This document shows, piece after piece, positions 13,281 through 23,953 of a DNA stretch of 64,000 bases (within the stretch, counting starts at the first letter, position 1; each line of letters begins with the position of its first letter). A program made the translations under genes and the position numbers. The notes below the pieces were generated by a model that made no database searches, was not told the origin of the DNA, and saw only the letters and a program-made list of their open reading frames with translations. The stretch is taken from positions 315,765,986-315,829,985 of the forward strand of contig CM068367.1 in the NCBI GenBank assembly GCA_034769895.1. Reading direction: 5' to 3'. Origin of the DNA: Magicicada septendecula (Eukaryota > Arthropoda > Insecta > Hemiptera > Cicadidae).

Positions 13281-13298
13281 TGGCGCGCCAACTAGTAG
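13281..13298 (+). promoter_or_regulatory. primer binding site of gypsy-B
   Basis: TGGCGCGCCAACTAGTAGG lies three bases after the LTR end. It starts with TGG as tRNA-primed sites do; the tRNA is not identified. Confidence 0.55.
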
Positions 13299-13359
13299 GG
13301 CTAGAATAATTAAGAAATCATACCATTAAACCTTACAGATTCTAGCGGCGACTACAGAA

Positions 13360-15384
13360 ATGGAACCGGCAAAGCACGATACAAGATACCAGACTAAGAT
13401 ACGCGAGAAGGAGGCGGAAAAGGGAGCAAAGAGATCAGAAAAGGAGGTCGAGAAAGGCGCCGGAATGGAAGAAAGGGAAATAACTTCGGTGGAAGATGTA
13501 GAAGAATTATTAACTCCTATGGAAACAGATAAACCTACACAGCAGGAGGAAACCAGAGGAGGCATGGACTTACAACAATTATGGGAATTAATTAATAACA
13601 ATTTCAAGAAACAAGACAAAAAATTGGACAGAACTAAGGAAGAAATTAATGAGAACAGTGAGAGAAGGAGAAGAGAAGACAAAGAAGAATTGAATAAGAA
13701 GTTTGAGTTAATTAATGACAATTTTAAGAAGCAGGAGGAGAAAATAGATGAAAAACTGGACAGCACTAAAGAAGAATTGAATAAGAAGTTCGAGTCCTTG
13801 AATGAAAAATTCGACAGGAATGAGGAGAGTAACAAAAAGAATATCGAAACTTTAGAACGGAAAATGAAGGAGGAGAATAAGCTGATAGGAGAAAAAATAG
13901 AGAAGAGTAATGAGAAAACCAGCGAAACCTTGAGACTAATGAAAGAGGATATTGAAACGCTGAACGATAAAATTGAATACAACCAGGATACATTACAACA
14001 ACGATTGACGGAGTACAGGGAAGAATTGAAACAGACTGTAATGGAGACGGAAGAGAAGATAGAGAAAACCAGTAAAATAGTGTTACAAGTCCGAGAAGAA
14101 ATTTTGATCAAGGTGAATGAAGTTGAAGGTGAAGGTAAAAGGAGGGTTGAAGGACTCCAAAAAGAAACCAATAACAAATTGGAACAAATACAGACCAGAG
14201 TCGAAGAGAATTATAGCAAATTGGATGCATCGGTAAGTGAAGTGAAGGACACCATGACCGCCCAAGAAGGGAAAATAGCAGAATTCAGAGCAAGAGAACT
14301 ACGCCTCCAAGAAGAGATAAATGCGTTAAAGGACCGACCACTGATGAGCTCACACATATCATGCAGTGAGAATAGGGAAACGATCAACTTCAAAAATTAC
14401 AAACGAAACCCAATTGAGTTCATTGAACGGGTAGAAGAGAACCTAGCCAGAACCAGGGAGACACGGTGGACGGTAATCAAGGGCATGATTGACGAAATGT
14501 TCAAGGAAGTTCACGACAATTGGTGGACGGCTGTGCGACCAGACATACATAATTTTAATGAATTTAAAAAACTGTTCAAGGACAAGTACTGGTCGGAGGC
14601 GACGCAGCATGTAGTCAGAAATAATATCAGCAACAGCCGATTCGACCCTTACCTGGGACAATCTCCAACCGCCTACTTCTTAGGTAAGGTTAGTGTAGCT
14701 AGGAACCTAGAACCTAACATCCCTGAAGAGTGCTTGGTGACCCAATTGGCATACCACTACGACGGAGAAATCACCAAAAGCCAATTGAGTGGAAGAATAA
14801 AGACGATTCAAGAGATGGCCGCGTTATTGGGTGAATACGAACGGGAAAAACATTATGTATTGAACAGGCAAAAGAACACCCCGAATTACAGAAACTATGA
14901 TAATAGAAATCATCCAAGTGGGCCGCAAGGAAACCATACACCGGCTAATCATCCGCCAGCCAACCCCAATAATTATAGAAGTTTCAATAATAATAATAAT
15001 AACCATAACTATCCGAGGAATAATAACCAGAATTACTTCAACAACAGTAATAATCCAAATAATTCCTATAACAAGGGAAATAACCAAAACGGAGGTGGTT
15101 ACAACAGGCCCAACAATCAATATAACAATAACAACCAACCGGGGTCGAATCAAACATACAGGCGACGAGTAAATTATATAAATGCCAAGAATAGAAACGA
15201 CGGAAGACGGGGTTACAGAAGACCAAGGAGCCGGAGTGCGGAAGAAAATAGAAGGAGCCGAGAACGGATAACATTCAATGACCACTCGATTGAAAGAATG
15301 CAAACCACTGAGGATAATCACCCCAGCAGATCAGAGGACCGCGCCGAAGGCAACGCCCAACATTTAAACGAACAGTGGCAGTGA
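13360..15384 (+). CDS. Gag polyprotein of gypsy-B
   Basis: Structural protein that would build the virus-like particle and package element RNA in the cytoplasm. It is an intact 674-residue frame. Residues 1-60 are charged; about 70-325 form a very long coiled coil with repeated NNNFKKQDKKLD-like units. About 342-495 is a retrotransposon capsid-like domain (YKRNPIEFIERVEE, later LFKDKYWSEATQ and FDPYLGQSPTAYFLGK). About 510-605 is extremely Asn-rich and 605-640 Arg-rich. There is no CCHC zinc knuckle; the Arg-rich tail may bind RNA instead. The ATG at 13360 is the first good start after the LTR and PBS. Pol follows in the -1 frame. Confidence 0.87.
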   Translation: MEPAKHDTRYQTKIREKEAEKGAKRSEKEVEKGAGMEEREITSVEDVEELLTPMETDKPTQQEETRGGMDLQQLWELINNNFKKQDKKLDRTKEEINENSERRRREDKEELNKKFELINDNFKKQEEKIDEKLDSTKEELNKKFESLNEKFDRNEESNKKNIETLERKMKEENKLIGEKIEKSNEKTSETLRLMKEDIETLNDKIEYNQDTLQQRLTEYREELKQTVMETEEKIEKTSKIVLQVREEILIKVNEVEGEGKRRVEGLQKETNNKLEQIQTRVEENYSKLDASVSEVKDTMTAQEGKIAEFRARELRLQEEINALKDRPLMSSHISCSENRETINFKNYKRNPIEFIERVEENLARTRETRWTVIKGMIDEMFKEVHDNWWTAVRPDIHNFNEFKKLFKDKYWSEATQHVVRNNISNSRFDPYLGQSPTAYFLGKVSVARNLEPNIPEECLVTQLAYHYDGEITKSQLSGRIKTIQEMAALLGEYEREKHYVLNRQKNTPNYRNYDNRNHPSGPQGNHTPANHPPANPNNYRSFNNNNNNHNYPRNNNQNYFNNSNNPNNSYNKGNNQNGGGYNRPNNQYNNNNQPGSNQTYRRRVNYINAKNRNDGRRGYRRPRSRSAEENRRSRERITFNDHSIERMQTTEDNHPSRSEDRAEGNAQHLNEQWQ

Positions 15385-15423
15385 GAATACCACAGGACCC
15401 GTCACTGATCCGATCTATTGGGT
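15363..15423 (+). promoter_or_regulatory. -1 ribosomal frameshift signal between gag and pol
   Basis: TTTAAAC at 15363-15369 is read T-TTA-AAC in the gag frame, exactly the X-XXY-YYZ arrangement. It lies 12 nt before the gag stop (15382-15384), and slipping -1 enters the protease frame. Nine nt downstream, CAGTGA (15379-15384) can pair with TCACTG (15402-15407). ACCC in its loop (15397-15400) can pair with GGGT at 15420-15423, giving a possible pseudoknot. Confidence 0.7.
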
Positions 15424-17074
15424 TATTAACCAGACTGACTAACCAGACAAATGACAAAACAATAACAATAATTCAGAACCACTATCTGAAGAACATCCGT
15501 GAGGAGTTAATGGAAGAAAATTCCACATTAATCAAACACCCTGATAACGAAATTGCATATGTTATTGCCAAGGTATATGGAGTAACTGTAAAATTCATGA
15601 TTGACACGGGTGCCAATGTGTCCTTGATTGATACAAATATGTATAACAAAATTCAAAAAGAGAGTAAGATCAGCTTACCAACGTTACCAGTAAGTAACAT
15701 TGTTTTAATTGGAGCCACTGGGAGGCAAAATAAAACCATTAAGAGACAAGTGTCTCTAGAAGTAATGAGTAATAGTGAGACACTGCAAATGATATTCTTA
15801 ATTGCTCATAATTTACCATTCAAAATTTTAATTGGTTGTGATATCCTAAGAAGGTATTCTGCAATTATCGACATGAGACTGTCCAAAGTAACTATGAGAT
15901 ACGAAGACAAAGAGTGGATGGCAGAATTAACTGGGAGCAAGGGGGTCATCCCAATTAGTACAATATATAATATAAGAACGATCTGTGATTCACCGGACCG
16001 AAGGTGGGAAGTGAAACCAGACAATCAAATAAACAGTGACATCCTATGGAATCAGAAGTTAGAAGAAATCCGACAATTTCGAGGGACCCAAGACGGGAAT
16101 CCATTAACGGATCAAGAGGTGGAAAAGTTAATAATGATTTACAACAAATACCGCCATGTATTTTCCGACCAACCAGGAAAGGTACGGGGGTATCAGTGCG
16201 AGTTGAAATTCAAAGAGGTGGCCAACTTTAATAAGAAATCCTACCCGATTGCGTATGCAGCGAAGGAAGCAGTACGTGTGGAAATTTAAAATGCTGGAGG
16301 AGGACATAATTGAGTACAGTTGTTCGCAGTACACCAGTCCTATAGTAGCTGTTACCAAGAAAGATGGAAGGGTACGCCTATGTCTCGACGCCAGAGAAAT
16401 AAATAAGATCCTAGTTAACGACAGGACATCTCCTGGTGAAATTGAGGACATCCTCAAAAAGTTTCATGGTACCCAATTCTGAGGAAGACGATGGAAAGAC
16501 ACATTGATGGATCTGGGCATCCGAACATACAAAACTTCGATTTACCACCCGAACAGCAACCCAGCTGAAAGAGTGCTCCGTGAAGTTGGGAGAATTCTTC
16601 GAACATACTGCCACGATCAGCAACGTAAGTGGAGTGAATACATCGAAGCCACAGAAAGTTTCATAAATCTCGCTTACCACGAATCCATTAAGGATACCCC
16701 TTACACCATCATGTACGGAAAACCACCACCTCGAGCTATAGAAGAACTTGTCAATTTCCCCGCCAATCCTGAATACCAATTCGATAACGCAAGATTCTAC
16801 AGCAAGATAGCGGAACAAATAGAAAGGAAGAAGGAAAAATATCACAGAATTCAACCTAAAGCAATCCGATATCATGAAGGAGAAAAAGTGCTAATACGGA
16901 ACAGAGAATTACCAAGTTCCAGAGAGGGAATCACAAAGAAATTACTATTATTGTACAATGGACCCTATCTCATTGTAAAAGACAACCAAAACAACACCTA
17001 TGTCATAAGTGAGATAACAACCAACAGAATTAAAGGGACTTACAACCAGTCTTCTTTGAAAAAATATTATGAGG
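15375..17074 (+). pseudogene. gypsy-B pol: protease, RT fragment and integrase fragment, internally deleted
   Basis: After the frameshift site the frame carries an aspartic protease with DTGANVSLID and the later ILIGCDIL flap/hydrophobic motif (15600-15860). It then begins RT. A one-base insertion near 16275 shifts the frame; the next piece has SPIVAVTKKDGRVRLCLDAR (RT N-terminus). At 16468-16479 RT ends abruptly and the C-terminal half of integrase begins (HPNSNPAERVLREVGR, then the C-terminal KVLIRNRELPSSREG region). RT catalytic YxDD, RNase H, the HHCC finger and the first integrase Asp are missing. A TGA at 16480-16482 marks the junction. Element C cuts the frame at 17074; joining across it through the GAGG duplication leaves about five more codons before a stop near 22890. 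Confidence 0.85.
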
Positions 17075-18061
17075 TGTAACTTTAATAAAATATAGCTACA
17101 AATCTGTAACTTTACGTTTATTGCTGACAATAAATATCGACATAGGTTAAACGTAAAGACACTGTTTTCAAAAGTCGGGCGCCATCTTGATTACATATGT
17201 TGTCATTGCTAAATACTATAGGGCAGGAATTCGTTACACGAACTTTTGAGAAACGGAAGTTATTTGAAATAATAAAATACCTGGTTAAAATTGTTACCAA
17301 TGATATACCCTGTTTATTTTTATAGACTTACATCTTACATAATGCTTTTGTAAACATTAAGCGAACTTTTAAACCCTCCAAAATCATGATACATGTAATA
17401 TAAAATGTGTTATTATGTAATATTAGATAATTATGTAAATATAGATATACATATCTTTATATATTGTTGCGCACAACCCAGCACTTAGAAAATACCCACT
17501 CGCCCTCTCACTCTCTTCCTGGTACAATTCTTTATTATTTTTTATGAGCTCATTTTGAAAATTAAAATTTTAAATACTTGAATTTACTTCCTGTTATTTG
17601 TTATTTTGGTCATTTCAAATTAAGTTTGATGTGGAAATAAAATATGTATATGTGTGTTGATGGAACGTTCTCACCAAAGTTTCGTATAGCCTTGGTTGCA
17701 GTTTCCGTGCGGTAAAACTTCGCGTACCGCGACCGTGTACACTTTCCGAGGTGGGGTGAATCTACATCACTGCCTCATTGTTCAGTTGTTGACAATATAT
17801 GTTGTTTACAAAAACAAATTCTTGGCTGCTGACATCATCAAGGATCGTCGCTTTTATCGCATTAAATGACATACTGTTTTTTGTGATGCTTCACGGTTTT
17901 TTGCTATGAATCGGTCCAAATCCTGGCAAATATTATATAGTCCACTCACGATAAATTCATACAGGTTATTAAATGTTTGTTTAATTTTGACCAAACTCAG
18001 GAATACAATATTTATGGTTTTTTATACCATATTTAGGGTAATTATAAATTGTACCATTACA
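17075..18061 (-). repeat. 3' LTR of element C (shorter copy)
   Basis: 987 bp, matching 21697-22869 except that a block of about 186 bp is absent between the GTGTACACTT and TTCCGAGGTGG positions (near 17742-17750). Confidence 0.88.
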
Positions 18062-18111
18062 AAACCCCCTCAATGAAAGATTGTGTGTCGAAGCACAAAA
18101 ACTTTCATTGA
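18062..18111 (-). promoter_or_regulatory. polypurine tract and hairpin of element C
   Basis: On the minus strand a perfect 10-bp stem, TCAATGAAAG with CTTTCATTGA, runs straight into GAGGGGG, then the LTR. The loop contains GTGCTTCGACAC. The polypurine tract would prime plus-strand DNA synthesis. Confidence 0.7.
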
Positions 18112-18125
18112 CCCTTTCATACGTC

Positions 18126-18342
18126 CTGAAGGGATCAGCCAGGATAAGTCGCCACAACCCCCTTACAATTTTATATAAAAGAAAATAACAACTCACCCGT
18201 GGTCTGATGATGATGACTGTACCTACATGACCTTACTGGACTTCTCCTTCGAGATCCCAACACCATAAGGCCACTTAGGCTCGTAACGCCCCTGCTCTGA
18301 CGCGCTGGCCAGCTCAGGACCGCTGTCATATCACCAAACACT
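18126..18342 (-). other. conserved exon-like block and short intron of element C
   Basis: On the minus strand: acceptor TTTATTGTTTCAG (AG at 18342-18341), a 144-nt block (18340-18197), donor GTGAGT, then 71 nt ending in an acceptor CCCTTCAG (AG at 18127-18126). The block contains TATGGTGTTGGGATCTCGA followed by AGAAGTCCAGTAAGGTC, also present in elements 1 and D. Confidence 0.55.
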
Positions 18343-20272
18343 GAAACAATAAATGATAAATATTAAAATAGTGGCTTGGTAAATCACTCTACCCTGAACT
18401 GATCTGGTTCCCCTTAGCTAGGTGCTGGTTTGTGCTAATAAGCACTGGGTTTGCTTGATATAGTTATAATACTAAGATATAGTTATAAAAATTATCCTAC
18501 TAAAAACGTAACTCCCAAGAATTATAAAGAATTTCCTTTCGCAATATTGACAACCCTGAATTTATAAATTGTTTCGATTTCTATCGATAATATTTATCTC
18601 TTTCCATTTTATAATTATTGTAATTATAAAATAAACACATTGATATAAAAAGAATTAAAGTCTAATTGAAAACATGAAAATTCCACTATAAAACATGGAG
18701 AAAAACAAATTATAGAAAAACAAAATAATTAATAAATCTGTATTGTATTATTTATTCAAATATCTTATTGAATGGTTAAATTAAAATTAAAATTATTATT
18801 ATTATGATTATTATTATACAGGTAAAATTATGGCATTAACAGCGCCAATTATATTTATCCCTTCATACACATTATATTATTTCCATACATCATGTTAAAA
18901 TTTTATAACATAAGTACATAATACATTTTACATAATAATACACATTGATACATTTACTACATTGAAATAATTTATTCATTTTTTAATCTTGATTAAGATT
19001 TGCACTATAAGATATGCACTAACATTTGCATAATTTATTTTAAGTTGCATTTAAGTTAAAAAATTACAATTTCAATTAATTAATTAATTAGACATCAATT
19101 TATTTATTATAATTATTAATATTTATTTCAAATTATTATTAGTATTCATACTACATTATTATTATTTCATTATTCACTTCCTATTACCTCTATACTCTGA
19201 ACTTTCTACCTACCTAACTACCTAACCTTTCACCTTCTATCATTGTTTAGTCTGGGTAACTCCTATATTCACTATGCTTTTATTTATTATAATCTTACTC
19301 ACCTTCTTCTAACTGACCACCAATTTTACCTATCATGACACCAATATCTCAATTATAAACACCATTACTAATTTCATTTAAATCCTATGGCACCGCTCGT
19401 CTTTGCAATGGGTTGGGTGTTCCCTAACTGGCTATATACATCCATAATATTTTGCCCTTCCAAAAATTCGGCAAACACTCCCTTAAACTACGCTATTACC
19501 TGCCACAACACTATAAGTTGGCTACTCCTTATCACCTCACCCCCACTACAGAATTCATCAATAACAAATATATGTTTATACCTTTACTTTATTCACCTCT
19601 ACAAATAATCACTAACTACTGTGTCCCTAAATATCTAATAATTCTCTTTGTATTATTTACTTCAAAATTCTTAACTATCTAACTCCCTTTTCATTAATTA
19701 AATAACTCACCTGCATTTTATCTATCCCCAGGCTCTATTCCTGTTTAAACATTCTACCTTGCTGTAATCATTAACAATTGTCTTATAAAATTCATCTCTC
19801 ACCTACTCATAACAATACCTCTCACTTTTCAAATATATATATTCTTATTTAAATATTATTGTTATGCATTATAAATTACCTTCATTACACATGAATTAAT
19901 AATTTAACTTCATTAATAGAAACTTTTATGACAATTAATACCTTACTTCTGTTATAAATTAGTACAACTTTCTTTTGTACTATAATTTTTTAGTCATAAA
20001 GAATGATTACTCTTTAATGGTTATTCCATTATTTAACAAATATTATTATTAAACATGTTATTAAAATACATAATAATACATACTGGTGTACATAAAATAT
20101 ACCTGTAATACATCAAAATCACATAAATACATTGATACATAAATACATATAAAACAATGAAAAATATACACTCCAACTCATTATTTTGTTATTTATCAAA
20201 CTCAGTCCATAGCAGTCCAATTCAATACCACTTTTCACATATATTTAATGTTCATTACACAATTGAAACAGT
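18343..20272. other. non-coding AT-rich interior of element C
   Basis: No ORF worth calling. 20223-20256 (minus strand) holds AATGAACATTAAATAT and GAAAAGTGGTATTG, counterparts of the motifs downstream of the stop in elements 1 and D. Confidence 0.6.
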
Positions 20273-21520
20273 CTATCCACCATCGTTGAATAACATTCTT
20301 ATCTTAGGTCTATTTAATTTATTATTTAATAAATAAATTTTATGAACAGTAACATTATATTCATGTTCATTTATAAAACTGTTATCAAACAAATATTTCC
20401 AGTCACGATCGATTAGGGTTCCGTTTATCTCAGTAATATCATATATCATTAATTGGTTATTTATTTTATAATTATCCTCATAATTTTCTACCACAGGTAA
20501 GTACTTAATACCATTATTCTCATTTATTGTTATTTCAATTTCATTGTTATTATAAGGTAAGTATTCCTTATTTTCATCCACCTTATCTATGCCTAACCTC
20601 CCTACCAGTTCTCTATAATTTCTATTTACTTTAAAAAATTTTATTACTTTCTTTTTCTCACAATATCTCTCTATACTTTCTTTCTTAATACATTTCTCTC
20701 TATAACAACAAATTATACTTTCTCTCTCCACATTTGCAGGGGTCCCTATCTCAAAATTATTGCACCTCTTATTAGGTACACAAAAACACAAAGAAACTTT
20801 ATTTGTAGACCTTTCGTCTCCCAAATATAAATTGAAGGAACTCTTATCCTTATGAAAAATACGTGAAGACTTTTCTTCACCCCCTAACACAACATCAAAA
20901 GAAAATTCTACCCCCTGCACTCCTTGTACAAAAATACTTTCTCCCAACTCTCTTTCTGACTCAATACACTCAAACACTTCATTATCATTCATAATACTTT
21001 CATTATCATTTTCTAACACCACATTCTTACTACTTGTAATATTCTTACTATCAGTAAATTCATTATTCACATTATCATTTTTAATTGCGTCATTAGTCAG
21101 TACTTCGTTTTTCTGGGTACTATTATTTACCTTCTGGCTTTCTAATTGACTTAAATTCTCGTCTAGTTTTGTGATAACCTTGTCAACCTTCTTAACCAGA
21201 TTATCATGACCTATTTTGATTTCATTTTCAAGTTCATTAAATTGTTTGTCAAAACTATCTCTGATTTCATTTTTCTGCTCATCTAGCTTTTTGTCAAAAT
21301 TATCAAATTTATTTAATAAGAGCTGCATCATTGCAGCAGTACTGTCTGACTTACTTTCTGACATTGTTGAAATGGATGTAGAGACCTTCTCTGCTTCTAC
21401 AGATACAGGCGTATTTGCCTCGTCAGTCCGACTAGTTTGAGTTGGTTGGACATCCATTTCACTCATGACTATTTTGTCAGTGAAGCTGACTTTTGCAGTT
21501 TTATCTTCATCAGTATTCAT
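20273..21520 (-). CDS. DGG-type Gag-like protein of element C, intact
   Basis: 415 residues from ATG at 21520, 5' of which lie only the leader and PBS. Residues 1-60 are polar. 61-128 form a coiled coil (MMQLLLNKFDNFDKKLDEQK onward) resembling the coiled coil of gypsy-B Gag. About 130-185 is an Asn/Asp-rich linker. About 264-310 is the core conserved with elements 1 and D: ERESIICCYREKC, then KVIKFFKVNRNYRELVGRLG. It ends MLFNDGG. No zinc knuckle, protease, RT or membrane segment is seen. The product is unrecognised; I infer a role in RNA packaging or assembly with a partner Gag. The three family copies keep Asp-Gly-Gly with different third codon bases, so the end is conserved as protein. Confidence 0.75.
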   Translation of the reverse strand: MNTDEDKTAKVSFTDKIVMSEMDVQPTQTSRTDEANTPVSVEAEKVSTSISTMSESKSDSTAAMMQLLLNKFDNFDKKLDEQKNEIRDSFDKQFNELENEIKIGHDNLVKKVDKVITKLDENLSQLESQKVNNSTQKNEVLTNDAIKNDNVNNEFTDSKNITSSKNVVLENDNESIMNDNEVFECIESERELGESIFVQGVQGVEFSFDVVLGGEEKSSRIFHKDKSSFNLYLGDERSTNKVSLCFCVPNKRCNNFEIGTPANVERESIICCYREKCIKKESIERYCEKKKVIKFFKVNRNYRELVGRLGIDKVDENKEYLPYNNNEIEITINENNGIKYLPVVENYEDNYKINNQLMIYDITEINGTLIDRDWKYLFDNSFINEHEYNVTVHKIYLLNNKLNRPKIRMLFNDGG

Positions 21521-21648
21521 GGTTACAATTTATAATACACGCATGCATACAATAAGATAACCCAACTTCGTAAAATTGGGTTATGTTTACGTATTAAAAT
21601 TTTGGCGTTTATTACTTCAAATAACTTTTCCGCTCTCTTTATAGGCGT

Positions 21649-21677
21649 ACTCTATATAAAATAATATTATATAGAGT
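21649..21677 (-). promoter_or_regulatory. hairpin next to the PBS of element C
   Basis: ACTCTATATAA (21649-21659) pairs perfectly with TTATATAGAGT (21667-21677), an 11-bp stem with a 7-nt loop, immediately downstream of the PBS on the element's strand. A second hairpin, AACCCAA with TTGGGTT, lies near 21561-21585. Confidence 0.6.
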
Positions 21678-21694
21678 CTCTGTTCCAGAAGCCA
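21677..21694 (-). promoter_or_regulatory. primer binding site of element C
   Basis: TGGCTTCTGGAACAGAG on the minus strand starts two bases after the LTR end. It differs from the sites in elements 1 and D, so another tRNA would prime. Confidence 0.6.
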
Positions 21695-21696
21695 TC

Positions 21697-22869
21697 TGTA
21701 ACTTTAATCAAATATAGCTACAAATCTGTAACTTTACGTTTATTGCTGACAATAAATATCGACATAGGTTAAACGTAAAGACACTGTTTTCAAAAGTCGG
21801 GCGCCATCTTGATTACATATGTTGTCATTGCTAAATACTATAGGGCAGGAATTCGTTACGCGAACTTTTGAGAAACGGAAGTTATTTGAAATAATAAAAT
21901 ACCTGGTTAAAATTGTTACCAATGATATACCCTGTTTATTTTTATAGACTTACATCTTACATAATGCTTTTGTAAACATTAAGCGAACTTTTAAACCCTC
22001 CAAAATCATGATACATGTAATATAAAATGTGTTATTATGTAATATTAGATAATTATGTAAATATAGATATACATATCTTTATATATTGTTGCGCACAACC
22101 CAGCACTTAGAAAATACCCACTCGCCCTCTCACTCTCTTCCTGGTACAATTCTTTATTATTTTTTATGAGCTCATTTTGAAAATTAAAATTTTAAATACT
22201 TGAATTTACTTCCTGTTATTTGTTATTTTGGTCATTTCAAATTAAGTTTGATGTGGAAATAAAATATGTATATGTGTGTTGATGGAACGTTCTCACCAAA
22301 GTTTCGTATAGCCTTGGTTGCAGTTTCCGTGCGGTAAAACTTCGCGTACCGCGAGTTTACCGTGTACACTTCCCGGTCACATTTTGAAGTAGATTAAACT
22401 CTGCACTGTATCTAAATAGATTATTAACCACTTCTAGTGGTTCAAAAGTTAAAATTCACTTCTTAGTGAACGAGTTGCCGTTCGTGAACGGTAGGCCGGC
22501 CGGCTGCGATCACTGTTGCTGATGAAATGACGCCGAGTCTTTGTTACATATTTCCGAGGTGGGGTGAATCTACGTCACTGCCTCATTGTTCAGTTGTTGA
22601 CAATATGTGTTGTTTACAAAAACAAATTCTTGGCTGCTGACATCATCAAGGATCGTCGCTTTTATCGCATTAAATGACATACTGTTTTTTGTGATGCTTC
22701 ACGGTTTTTTGCTATGAATCGGTCCAAATCCTGGCAAATATTATATAGTCCACTCACGATAAATTCATACAGGTTATTAAATGTTTGTTTAATTTTGACC
22801 AAACTCAGGAATACAATATTTATGGTTTTTTATACCATATTTAGGGTAATTATAAATTGTACCATTACA
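21697..22869 (-). repeat. 5' LTR of element C (longer copy)
   Basis: 1173 bp. It contains about 186 bp (near 22354-22555) that the 3' LTR lacks, including a GC-rich stretch GGCCGGCCGGC. Otherwise it is very similar to 17075-18061. Confidence 0.88.
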
Positions 22870-23953
22870 GAGGCAGTGTCAGAAAGTTAAAAAGAATTTG
22901 GAGAGTAAACATTATCTAAATTCAAAAATTAAAGTAAGCACAACTTACAATAAGTATTTGATTGAAATTATTATATGAATGAAAAGGAATTTAGAAGAAA
23001 GATTAGCTAAATTCAAAACAAAGTAATTACAAACTTACAACCAAGTGTGAAACAAAATGTGTAAACCCATGTAATTTTGAAAAAATATATATAATGAAAT
23101 ATCATATAAAAATTTGATATAAAATCATAAAATGTTAAACAAATAATGATGACGCTACATAACATCATTAACTAACCATATTACAAAAGGGAATAATAAA
23201 GAATTAACGTTTCACAAAAGAAAAGACGAGACAATCAAATAAAAAATGACAATGACATGTTAACTGGGCAATCAATGATGAAAAAATATAAGTGAGCCAG
23301 AAACCAGCTACAATGTTAATTTTGAATATAAATGAGAAATAAAGTGATTACCAATAAAATCACTACCATATGAAGTAAGTTGATGAAACAATGCAAAATG
23401 CCTATTAAATATCACCATAAGCTTAGAAAAAGGAATCCAAACAAGTCACTGAGAAGAAAAGGTCATGAGATGTATAAAAGAGAGAATAATTAATCCCAAA
23501 AGTGTTTTATTGTATTTATATTATATGAGTCGGAAATAAACGACTATTATTATGATTATTATGAATATTATTATGTGATGATTTTATGTTGAGATACGTC
23601 CAACAATTATTTATGTTATTGAGCAGATAGGCAAGACCTCTGAACTCAAAATGTGTATAAATGGATAGCACAATAATAGAGCCACACATGCCCTCTGGCT
23701 AGTACCAATTTATATGGAGGGGAGAGAAGAAACATTTTAGGGAAATAGAACATACAAGGGATAACACTCGTAATAAAATAATACCAAATACCATATCATG
23801 AACCATGACTTAATAAAAATGAATAAAGAAGAAAGTAGCGATTGATGAATTCCTGAATAATAACAACTTGATTAAATGAACTATATTGATGATTTCAGAA
23901 AAAAACATAATGATCTTTGTTTCGAAATAATCAATTTTGGTGGCGATGCATTA
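22870..23953 (+). other. remaining 3' internal region of gypsy-B
   Basis: Begins with the GAGG duplication and the last few pol codons (stop near 22890). The rest is AT-rich and non-coding up to the 3' LTR. No strong polypurine tract is visible before TGTAAC; the best purine stretch is GGTGGCGATG. Confidence 0.65.

Larger units (their letters stand above)
17075..22869 (-). mobile_element. element C: non-autonomous LTR retrotransposon with one intact ORF
   Basis: Complete element on the minus strand with TSD GAGG (17071-17074 and 22870-22873). 5' LTR 21697-22869, PBS, 415-codon ORF 21520-20273, about 1.9 kb of AT-rich non-coding DNA, exon-like block, hairpin, polypurine tract, 3' LTR 17075-18061. 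LTRs begin TGTAATGG and end TTACA. There is no protease, RT or integrase. Confidence 0.87.

Noticed and set aside
13326..14177. Long minus-strand open frame (283 codons) opposite gypsy-B gag
   Set aside because: Shadow of the gag codon pattern; composition is Ser/Phe/Leu-rich without a domain.
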